NCBI GenBank assembly: GCA_037893245.1
Contig: JBAIAA010000605.1
Span: 868,001-932,000 of the forward strand
Length of the DNA: 64,000 nt
Source: Crossaster papposus
Lineage: Eukaryota; Echinodermata; Asteroidea; Velatida; Solasteridae
Reading direction: 5' to 3'
Part shown: positions 40,455-50,200 of the stretch, piece after piece
How positions within the stretch are numbered: the stretch's first letter is position 1
Layout of the letters: the number at the start of each line of letters is the position of its first letter
Position numbers and translations under genes: made by a program
Notes under the pieces: model-generated
The model's database searches: none
Told to the model about the DNA's origin: nothing
What the model saw: the letters and a program-made list of their open reading frames with translations, nothing else

Positions 40455-40610
40455 TACCTTTGAGAACAATTTGCATGGTGCAGGTTGCAGTATTTGTAGC
40501 CTGCATCTTGGGCTGTGTACAGCAGTGTGTATACGGACTGATCTTGCTGCATGGGCAGGGTTGTCACTTTGACAAATGATGCATGTTGCTGCATCTGGCA
40601 GGGTTTCTAG
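40455..40610 (-). pseudogene. HYR C-terminal half exon with a frameshift
   Basis: On the minus strand the sequence reads SVYTLLYTAQDAG and, after a one-base shift, TATCTMQIVLK before a GTAAGC donor, matching the C-terminal strands of HYR (V.Y.A.D..G.TATC...V). The shift could be real decay or an assembly error. The matching N-terminal half sits inverted at 40,691-40,757. Confidence 0.6.
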
Positions 40611-40690
40611 CCAAAATACCCTGAAGGGTTAGGGTTCCCCTGCTAATAATTTGCCTGGATAATATTAATCATCCTTTCTTTTCGTTTCAG

Positions 40691-40757
40691 ATACGGAGCC
40701 ACCCCAGATTACCTGCCCGCCCAATCAGACGATTGAGACCGATCAAGGCAAAAATTG
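40691..40757 (+). pseudogene. HYR N-terminal half exon in inverted orientation
   Basis: On the plus strand, after a TTTCGTTTCAG acceptor, the sequence encodes DTEPPQITCPPNQTIETDQG before a stop: the exact opening pattern of an HYR domain. All other exons of the receptor are on the minus strand, so this fragment has been inverted, or belongs to a lost neighbour gene. Confidence 0.7.
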
Positions 40758-40840
40758 AATGATGAAACACCTAATAAAGTATCTTGTCCACATCTGTATT
40801 TTTTAATTAATGGTGATAATTAAATAATTAATTAACTCAC

Positions 40841-41148
40841 CACGCATAGGATTACAGCTCACACCTATCGCAACATTAACAAAACAGGGTCCAGCATTCC
40901 CCAATCCATCAAGCTGACACTCATCAATACTTGCTTCCGTTCCAGTACATATGATGTCATTTAGCAACACCGGCGTAGATGGCGTATAGTGAAGGTGATA
41001 ATTCAATACAGGAGGCAAGAACCCAAGTTGTCGACAGACTACCTCGGCCTCTTCTATATCCCAATTGTAGTGACACACTTGACTCCAGCGACCCTCGTAG
41101 AACAATTCCAATTGTCCTTCGGAACCACCGCCAAGAAGGCGTATTTGC
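40841..41148 (-). CDS. adhesion GPCR exon (SRCR domain)
   Basis: Acceptor AATTTCAG, donor CGTG|GTGAGT. It encodes QIRLLGGGSEGQLELFYEGR then WSQVCHYNWDIEEAEVVCRQ then LGF, and later ICTGTEASIDECQLDGLG and NVAIGVSC: a complete scavenger-receptor cysteine-rich domain of about 100 residues, with the cysteines expected of group B-like/A-like SRCRs. It probably binds ligands or surface glycans. Confidence 0.93.
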
Positions 41149-41459
41149 ACTGAAATTGGTAAACGGATATCAATTACAGGTTCATTGTACGTTCATTGTT
41201 CATTTAATTTCCACAGCATCACACATTTTGACTATGGCAATTAAACAAAAAAGATCCTTGATATACAGAAAGTAAAACTGTAGAGGGACCCACTAATTAT
41301 AAGAAGCAAAGCTTGTAATCGTGGGCCCATTATACAAGTTTAAATTACTTTATATACGTAGAACACAAAAACAAAACAAACAATAAACAAAGATAGTACA
41401 CGTACATTACATGCCAGCGTAACAGTTAGACGTGTATCATAAATATGATTATTATGAAT

Positions 41460-41600
41460 ATGAGTGTCGTGGCCGGGCGATAAGAACCCGGTTTTCTGTT
41501 CCGCAGAGCGTGAGTTCGAGTCCCGGTGTCGACACGCGTGTCCTTAAGCAAGGCAATTAAACCACTATTGCTTCGTCCATCGGATGGGACGTAAAGCTGG
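41460..41600 (+). mobile_element. tRNA-derived SINE
   Basis: Box A-like GTCGTGGCCGGGCGATAAG and box B GAGTTCGAGTCCCGG start the element, followed by CGCGTGTCCTTAAGCAAGGC and TCGGATGGGACGTAAAGC, the conserved core seen in many animal SINEs. No complete tRNA fold. Confidence 0.78.
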
Positions 41601-42929
41601 AGGTCCCGAGAAAAAAAGACCTCTCGAACTAAAGCTGTCAATCAGGACTTCGGTCAATACGACAACAACATTATGGAACCTTGAAATTAATAAGTTACGT
41701 GGGATCACAATAATTAGCCAACAAGATTTATAATTCAGGTTTTTACATACATTACATTTCTACTTTTTTGGAAGGTCTGCACGAGTTCACGTTTCAAATC
41801 CTTTCTCCTACTGGCAAAGGTTCATCATAATGAAAACAAAAACCCCACATTTCCATAATTTCTCTGAATGATGTTATACTGCAAATCCCCAAGTCCTTTA
41901 TGAATGGAGTGCAAATAGCCTTATTCACCCCAATCCTTTGACAAATCTTAGACTTCATATAGCTGTCGCCTTTGCAAACTCCTGCAACCACCATTGTCAA
42001 TTTATAAGAAATGAGAACAAAGCTGTTTTTTATATACTGTTTGGAATATTGTATAGAATAAAACAAAAATTGTGGGTACTTTTCTGTTATTTCCCCGCCA
42101 ACAAATTATCAACTCAAACTACTATAAATTCAAACAAAAAGTGAAAACAAGTGGAATACAAGTTTAAATACGTCTTCTACATCAACTCAAACTAAACTTG
42201 GCTTTGATTAACATTGAATAAACTGATCAGTTTGGTGGCCAGTACACCGCAATGTCCGCCAAAATCCTGTCGAACAAGTTCAAGTTTCGGCGGCGCTGTC
42301 GCCACATCCACTTGCAAAGGTGTGGGTTAGGGTTAGTGTTTGGGTAAGGGTATAATATACCCATTATACCCTAACCCAGACACTAACACTAACCCACATC
42401 CTAACACTAGTTTTTGAGTAATTTAAGTACAATCCAAAAAAAAAAAATTGGCGGGGGAATAACAGAAAAGTACCAAATAGTGAAGGAAAGGAGGCTCTGA
42501 CCATTATTTGTATGATTGTTAATGGAATTTTGCTTACCTAAGGCAACCACTTGGAACTTGCATCCGAAGGCAAGAAATGCGAATATTGCAAAAGTCGCAA
42601 AGAACGATCTATCAGCCCTTCGTCTGAACATGGCGTTTTTCTTTTTATTTGTTACAAAACACCATCTCATCACTCACTCCGGAGGGTAAAGTATCGTCGA
42701 ACATGCACCAGCGTTGCTCCTTACAAGATGGAAAATAGGGAAGTAATTTGCAGTCAAGCTCTTATAAGCATTCCACCTCGGTGTCACGACCAGCGCATGA
42801 CAATGTATGGTATAAGGAAGGTCAATGCCAAAGTTGACTTTACAATGTTTTGCAATCCCAGAGTGAAAGTTGGCCTCATTGACATGAAACCATAAAACAT
42901 AAAACATACAGCCCCCAATTTCCTTGTTG
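41601..42929. other. intergenic region with one hairpin
   Basis: At 42,320-42,407 a fold-back is present: GTGGGTTAGGGTTAGTGTTT against AACACTAACCCAC, with GGGTATAATATACCC at the centre. No exon is recognised. The upstream GPCR exons (signal peptide) could be here but I cannot point to one. Confidence 0.5.
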
Positions 42930-43990
42930 GTCTGGCCAGCTGGCATTGTCATTTTTACGACTGTTTAAAGGAGGAAACATTAATACATGTAAATGTTTTT
43001 CCCGATTGACAGGATAATGCAGACAGATAATGATTTGGCAAGGCTACAAAAAGAAGGAAAAACAAACATTACCTCAAATCTTGGCTAGTAAAAGAGTTGA
43101 TGGGCTATGGCATAATTCATACTAAAACATTAAAGTGCTGATATCAATCTACAATGCATTTGGTGTGCAAGAAAAGTACTGGACACCCTTTTTTATTATA
43201 CATTATCGCTGTTTACAGCGAGGATAAAATATTTGAAACACAAGGTGAACACTGTTTAACAAATTGTGTGCAAGATGAATTTAAAGTAGAATAGACCAAT
43301 TTGTCACTGTGAGCAGCAAAATTGCTCAAAATCCAAAACTGATTTTCCTTAGGAGGGTGAGGTACACCAAGAAGCATTGGAGATTTTCTTGTTTGGTCGA
43401 GTATATTTGGTAACTTTCTGTACTCAAAAATCTTTGGAACCGCAAATCAGCCACACAAATTTCAGTAATTTAAGTTTTAAATAAGTGAAATTATAGTACC
43501 CAACAAAAATTATTGTACATGTAAATATTTAAAAAAAATATATACAAAATTACGACCTATTTTCAGTACCCTCCGACCTGAAAATCTAAGTTGATAGACG
43601 GGGAATCTTCTCGATACAAAATGATACCAAGATCACTTGATTCAGTCCAGTAGTTTTCATTCCAGTAGTCTTTTTCTGGAACCAAGTCGGGGGTCAGTTC
43701 GACAGTTGATTAACACAAGCTCGACAGAAAAGGCCTTTCCAATTAACCACCAACTTGGTTCTAGAAAAAGGATCCCTAAATGGTCCGTTACCGAATCGGG
43801 CGATCTTGGCATCATTTTTCATCTAGAAAGATTCCCCTTCCATCCAGACTATTTTTTTTCTGTTCGGAAGGTACAGAAAACAGACTGTTCTCCTTTTTTT
43901 TTTATTATCTTTTTTTATTAATTTGTTTTTTATTTTATTTTTTGAGGGGGGGGGGGGGGGGGGGGAACCCTGTATAAACTAGAGTCTAAA
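42930..43990. repeat. long dispersed repeat, copy B
   Basis: This matches copy A from GCTGGCATTGTCATTTTTAC through the internal fold-back to GGAACCCTGTATAAACTAG, ending in a G tract of about 19 bases. It lacks the last 500 bp of copies A and D. Confidence 0.8.
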
Positions 43991-44329
43991 AAAGTGGTCA
44001 GGGAAAATCTCTTTAATTGGTTAAGCGACATTATCTCCTTATGGCATCTTGAGACACGCACAGTTTCAAGTTCATGTAAACAAAAAAACAATGCTGTACA
44101 AAACTACAATGTACATGACGTGTTTATTTCCTCCCCAGATAAGAGGAGGAAGACATGCCTTCCACGTGAGTATAGATCCGGGTTTGATCAGTTGATCCCG
44201 CACCATACCACTCTCTTAACTTGGCTATCAGTTTGAAATAAAAACACTGCTCGGAACCTCAAACACTGAAAATAAAGAGGAAAGTTTGTGTGTGCGTTTG
44301 TTTATGGTGTAAATCGAGGAGTTTCTTTT

Positions 44330-44540
44330 GTTCCTCTCGATAATTTCCTTTGTTTGTACTTATTCCGACGGCTCTCATTGGTTTTGTACAAGAATCTCAA
44401 TCGAGGACGTTACGATATTACGATTGACCAGTCTACAATTCATCCAGCTAACCAAGCTCGTAACCTTGGTGTCATCATGGACTCTACACTTTGTATGGGA
44501 ACTCATGTGAACTCTGTCTGCTCGGCTGGACTATCTTCCG
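44330..44540 (+). mobile_element. LINE reverse transcriptase 3' fragment
   Basis: The plus-strand frame reads HPANQARNLGVIMDSTLCMG then THVNSVC, the C-terminal end of non-LTR reverse transcriptase (..ARNLGV..DS.LSM..HVN..C). Upstream parts are absent and the sequence that follows (44,545-44,900) is a GC-rich unrecognised stretch. Confidence 0.75.
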
Positions 44541-44976
44541 GCCGGCCAGAATGTACCTCTCGGGGGTCTGGCTCCGTCGGTGGAGAGGGTGGCCGATCGC
44601 ACAGCCCCTGACCCGGTTATGCGCCCGTCCCACCCCGCCCTTCAGGGGCGGCATCCGCCTGTGCAATTGGTGGCGACGCCTCCGCACAGGGTCGTAGCGA
44701 GGACATTTTCATTGGGGGGCGGGGGGCGAAAGTTTATTTGCCGACTCAAAGCCAAGCGAGCGCGAGGCATTTACGGCGTGGGGTGCAGGGCCCGCTCAAG
44801 GGCCCCGGAAATGTTTGGTTCTAGATGCTCTGTGGTGCAATCGGAAGCATTTCCCGGCCTCTTTTCCTCTGACTTTTTAAATCAAATTTGCTAAATTGTT
44901 CTTGGATTTGTTTTAATACATTAGATTTCTTCTGAGCGGAACTCATAATGGGAGTGGGGGATGACTGGCACTGTAT

Positions 44977-45973
44977 TGTTGCGTTCACGCATACAGCGAG
45001 CGGTCTTTATTTCTTTCCCAACCAACGCGCAGCGTTCTTGCAGCGATATGTGTGCCCTCACACAGCGCGAAGTTATCACGCACCACTACTGGTACGCGTG
45101 TGTATACGGTATGCTATTGTGTAGCGCGCAATGCATCTAGCATGTACTGTGTGCTATGACCTCGTTCACAGCGAGTTATGACTTAGTCGTTTTCCCTCAT
45201 ACTTTCCCCGGAGTCGATGTGAATTCCCCTCATATACCTTACCCCTGTATTCGACCCAAACTGACCCTTCACATTAGCGAGTGTGGACCGCTAAACCTTC
45301 CCGTGTATCTGACCCTATACATAGCGACTGGGAGCCGCTAAACCACACTGTACTGTCACGGTACACCAGAGGTCAAGTTACCCTCCCCACGCAAGAGTTT
45401 ACTCCATAGAACTGTGTGTAGGTTCTCATCTTGTCTAGAGACTAAGTCTTGTGCATAACCCTATGTACCGATAAAGTTACCCCTTTCCCTTTCCTCGAGG
45501 ATTACTCCCCGTAACGCACCCACGAGTAATCCTACTTCACCCGCTCACCACAACTCTCGGACTTTCTCCTGCAAGAATGTCTAAGTCAGAACGTGTACAA
45601 ATCCTCCATAGGAACATCCCCATTGACTTTGTACACGTATGCATTATTCATAACTACCAGAATCCAATGCTCTCATTGGCTAAGACGCGCACCCAAAAGC
45701 CTATATAAAGGGCGTGGAAATGGCGGAGTAGATTATTATCCGAGCTGAGCTCATACACAGAGCTTCGTTCCCAGCATGAGCTGTATGCTCTAGCCACAGA
45801 GCTTCACTCTCTCAATACTCAGATAACATGTAAGGCCCCAAACTAGATCTTGTATATAGTGCGCCCTCTATTGTGATGTAAATACTTCTGAATAAACCAG
45901 TAGTATAGTGTGTGTAAGATGCTGTATCTTGACTCTTATTTTGATAACGGCTCTACCCAAGTGAGACGTTACA
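44977..45973 (+). repeat. 5' LTR
   Basis: The LTR starts TGTTGCGTTCACGCATACAG and ends GTGAGACGTTACA (TG...CA borders). It contains a CCAAT-type ATTGGCTAAGACG, a TATA box (TATATAAAG, 45,702-45,710) and a polyadenylation signal AATAAA (45,891-45,896), giving a standard U3-R-U5 layout. The primer site begins at or near 45,974 (CTGGTGGCAAGCGG); its tRNA was not assigned. Confidence 0.95.
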
Positions 45974-46118
45974 CTGGTGGCAAGCGGTGGGATATGAACT
46001 TACACACATCATCGAACTCAATCATGACTTTTAATTAAGTCACATCGCATGCCCCTCCACTGAGCGGATCTGCTAGCTTTGAACTCTGGTTTTCAGCCCG
46101 TCAAACTCGAACGCTACC

Positions 46119-47294
46119 ATGCCTACCAAGCAAAGGCGAAAATCTCGCAGGTTGCAGTCATTGTATGAGGGTGATGACAGCGACATGTCGTTTTCAAGTC
46201 TACAGGCAGAAAGTTCAGAACTTCAACAACTCAAGCAAGAATTCGAACTCTTGAAGCTTTGTTCAGTGGAGGCGGAGAAAGAGCTGAAACAGCTCCGTGC
46301 AACTGCTGCGTTTCACAGTCCACCAACGGCTGAGCAGACAGGAGCAGATGTTTCAGCGAATTCGCCCCAGGAATCACAGCCAGTGATGTCAACCACCAGT
46401 ACCAACCCTTCTACTGTCCCCAGGCCAACAGCAGCAGAGTCCCGTCTTTCCAGAACACAGCCGAGTCATAAGCTGGATGTTCCTCTCCCTCGCCAAGGAG
46501 AATTTGACGGCACGAAGTCATGGGAAGGCTTTGTCCGTCCTTTGATGGGTCTCGCCGAGGCTTGCGGCTGGACTGAAGAAGAAAAACGCTTTCGACTTGT
46601 AAGCAGCTTACGAGGGAAGGCGGCTGAGTACGTGTTTCAACAAATGGAACCTGAGGCAATCAAGTCGTCAGACACTTTGATAAAAGATCTCGACAAGCGA
46701 TTTGGCGAGCGACAGTTGCCAAACTACTACATCGCTCAGCTAGAAGCGAGGAGACATCAGCCGGCGGAGAAGCTGGCGGAGTTTGTAGCTGACATTCGCC
46801 GCCTCGTCTTTCGTGGCTACCCAACGGCTGACCCAGTTACAAGGGGAAGCATCGCCCTTCGCCACTTTCTGAAGGGTCTCTCCGATCAGCAGATGGCCGT
46901 TTCTGTTGGGATGACGAATCCCAAGTCCCTTGAGGAGGCCACTACAGCGGTGGAAAACTTCCTGAGCCTCCGTGATACTACAAGCCCAGGAAAGGCACAC
47001 CGAGTGAACACCGTGCAGACATCACCCGAGGCGGAGCCGGGGTTTGTCACCCAAAAACAGCTCAAGCAGTTTCAGGACAACCTCGACCGGCGGTTGAATG
47101 GAATCGTCAAGCTGATCAAAGATACGCCCGCCCACAACGCCAACAAACAGAGATTTTCCACGTCCGCTGAAGCCAAGAAGCAGAGGAGAGCTGATGATGT
47201 GACTTGTTTCAAATGTGGTAAGCCCGGCCACTTTGCAAACAAGTGCCCCGACAGAGCGGCCAAGGAGGTCGTCGTCATACAGTCGGAAAACTAA
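46119..47294 (+). CDS. gag: Gypsy Gag polyprotein
   Basis: 391 codons. The N-terminal 120 residues are polar with a coiled segment (QQLKQEFELLKLCSVEAEKE); residues about 130-275 form the capsid-like retrotransposon Gag fold (WEGFVRPLMGLAEACGWTEE ... KAAEYVFQQM); and near residues 363-376 is one CCHC zinc knuckle (CFKCGKPGHFANKC) for RNA binding. Its last 52 bp overlap pol, which lies in the -1 frame, consistent with programmed frameshifting. Confidence 0.95.
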   Translation: MPTKQRRKSRRLQSLYEGDDSDMSFSSLQAESSELQQLKQEFELLKLCSVEAEKELKQLRATAAFHSPPTAEQTGADVSANSPQESQPVMSTTSTNPSTVPRPTAAESRLSRTQPSHKLDVPLPRQGEFDGTKSWEGFVRPLMGLAEACGWTEEEKRFRLVSSLRGKAAEYVFQQMEPEAIKSSDTLIKDLDKRFGERQLPNYYIAQLEARRHQPAEKLAEFVADIRRLVFRGYPTADPVTRGSIALRHFLKGLSDQQMAVSVGMTNPKSLEEATTAVENFLSLRDTTSPGKAHRVNTVQTSPEAEPGFVTQKQLKQFQDNLDRRLNGIVKLIKDTPAHNANKQRFSTSAEAKKQRRADDVTCFKCGKPGHFANKCPDRAAKEVVVIQSEN

Positions 47295-50200
47295 CGCGGA
47301 CCGTGCCGTCCGGCCTGGCAACGGTCCGTCCAAATGAACAGAACACTATCCGATTGGGTAGACAGACATTTCAAGGCATGTCTGCATTTTTGCAAGTGCA
47401 GATGTGCGGCAAAGATAGCGAACTTTTAGTCGACACCGGAGCGGCGGTGACCATCATTTCTTCAGCACTTTTCAGCCAGATCCCCGCTGAAAAACGCCCT
47501 GAACTCAAACCCCCCTGCAAAAGCACAAAACTAGAAACGGCAAACAAGGAACTAATTGACATTGAAGGTGTTGCCACAATAGACATGATGATTGGTGAAC
47601 GGCACTTTCAATGGGATGCATTTGTCGCCCCCATCAGCGATGAAGGAATCCTTGGCTATGACTTTCTGTACCACTATGATTGCGTATTGGAGGCACGACA
47701 CGGCATGCGAATTGCCGGTGACTGGGTTCAATGGACAGTCAAAGGAGCCCCTCCCCATGCAATTAAGATTGCACTGAAGCAGAACATTACAATTCCAGCA
47801 TGCAGCGAGTGGATTGCAGAGGGTGTAGCCGATCATTACAAACTCAACTCAGAGTTTGCAGTCGTTGAGCCTGTAAACCATCGTCACAATCTCGTAGTCG
47901 GAAGTTCACTAACTGATCCCTACCGAGAGGACATCGGCATACCCGTCAGAGTTATGAACACATCACCCGAGAACATTGAACTTCAGGCGGGTATAACACT
48001 TGGTTACCTGCATGAAGTTGATGCAGTGGAACTCATAGCCGAACAAGAAAACGGTGAAATCGATCACCTTTATCGAGTAACACGTGTGTGCAGAGAGCAT
48101 GCCCGCCCAGCATCATATGCAGTCAGCCCAGTCAGCCCCGCCGCCCCCAACCCCAAGAATCCTTCTGACAAGTGGTCAGAAAATCTTCAGAAACTGTACG
48201 AGAGGAGCTGTGAAAACTTGTCCCCGTACCAGCAGAAATCATTGTGTGAACTTTTGGCTAACCACGAGAACACTTTCGCCAAATCCGCGGAGGATTTGGG
48301 AAGAGCTTCAATAGTGCAGCACACTATCGACACCGGCGACGCACGTCCTATACGACAACCTCCCCGCCGTCCCCCCAAGGCATTCCAAGGCGAGGAGGAG
48401 AAAGTGCTCGAGAGCCAACTCAAGGCGGGTGTAATCCGCGAGTCTACATCCCCTTGGGCATCGCCAATGGTTTTTGTCAGAAAAAAGGACGGCACAACTC
48501 GTCCCTGTGTCGACTATCGGAAACTGAACGATGTTACGCGCCGTGACGCGTACCCCCTACCCCGTGTTGACGACTGTCTAGATTGCCTGAGTGGGGCAAA
48601 AATCTTCAGTACACTTGATCTGCAGTCGGGCTACTGGCAGATTGAGGTGAAGGAGGAAGATCGTCACAAGACTGCGTTTGTAACCCGAAGTGGACTATAC
48701 GAGTACGTGACCATGCCTTTTGGGTTATGTAACGCACCCAGCACCTTTGAGCGCTGTATGGAACTAGTACTCAAGGGTCTGCAATGGCGAACTCTTCTGA
48801 TATATCTAGACGATATCATCATCCAGTCATCAACATTTTCAGAGCATATTGAGCGTCTTGATGAAGTTCTACGCCGACTAGGGAACGCTGGACTGAAGCT
48901 GAAGCCGAGCAAGTGTGAACTTTTCCAGACGGAAGTTCTGTTTCTCGGCCACATCATCACACCAGATGGTGTCAAACCCGACCCTAGTAAAGTTTCTGCC
49001 GTGCAGAACTGGCCGACTCCCAAGAACATTACTGAAGTACGCTCTTTCCTTGGACTCTGTTCCTACTACCGTAGATTCATAGCCCAATTCGCCACGATGG
49101 CCAGCCCCTTACATCGTCTGTTAGAGGCCGGACAGACGTTTAAGTGGACGCCTGACTGCCTAGCGGCTTTTGAGAAATTAAAGGCCGCCCTCACCGGCAA
49201 CGAAGTCATGTCGTATCCAAATGATGATGGGTTGTTCATCATTGATACCGATGCCTCAGATACTGGCATTGGTGCAACTCTATCGCAACTCCAGTGGTGT
49301 GATCGGACCCAGAGGGAGGAGGAACGACCGATAGCTTACGCCAGTCGGTCGATGACAAAGCCGCAGCGCCGCTACTGCACTACGAGGAGAGAACTCCTTG
49401 CTATCGTCACCTTCCTCCAGTACTTCCGGCACTACCTACTGGGAAAACAGTTCCTCGTCAGAACTGATCACAGCGCTCTTCGATGGGTCATGTCCTTTCG
49501 TGAGCCTGTCGACCAGATGGCAAGATGGCTTCAAATCTTGTCCCAGTTCGACTTCAAAATCGAGCATCGACCAGGGAGAAAACATGGCAACGCAGATGCC
49601 CTCTCTAGGGTGCCATGTGACCCTGACGACTGCCTGTGCTACGACGGCACGACCATACTCACTGATCTCCCTTGCGGCGGATGCGAGAAGTGCAAAGCCA
49701 AAAGCGAGATGTGGTCCGATTTTGTCAAAATCGACGACGTGGTCCCCCTTTCGACCAAACGAGTAAACGCTACCACCGTTGAAGTTCAATCTCCGCCGAG
49801 AACTTCACCTGACGATCAGCCCTCGAGCAATGACGTCAACCCTAAGGCCATGCCCGCATCCCCGCGGACAGTCCTCGCACTGATGGCAATTATGGTAACA
49901 CTCCTACTGGTTCCTGTGTGCAGCATTGGTAAACTTATTTGGCGCTCGTGCAGTGAGTTTACCGGCGACCTTGACGATGGACAGTTCAACGGTCATTTTT
50001 TGCGCACAACCACGCCTCCTGGAGAAACTACAGGGCAAGCCCAATTGCCCACTGCCATTCGGGTAGTACGGCCGCCCAACCGAACTAAACCTGCTACAGG
50101 ATCCTCTGATTCAGCTGGAGGAGAGTCGAACTGCAACGCGCCCTGCATCCCTCGTAAGGATGCCGACGCCGGTTCAAGTGCCGGGCAGCAACTTGCAGAA

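Larger units (their letters stand above)
31071..41148 (-). other. adhesion GPCR gene span (SRCR-HYR-GAIN-GPS-7TM)
   Basis: On the minus strand, at least 16 exons with GT-AG borders and matching phases encode, in order: an SRCR domain, four HYR-like domains, a cysteine/tryptophan-containing module, a GAIN-type region, the GPS autoproteolysis motif, and seven transmembrane helices with a short cytosolic tail. Family B2 (adhesion) GPCRs self-cleave at the GPS and signal through a tethered agonist at the cell surface. HYR and SRCR ectodomains on such receptors are typical of invertebrate deuterostomes. The signal peptide exon is not in view and would be upstream (above 41,148) or outside. Exons are listed individually. 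Confidence 0.88.
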
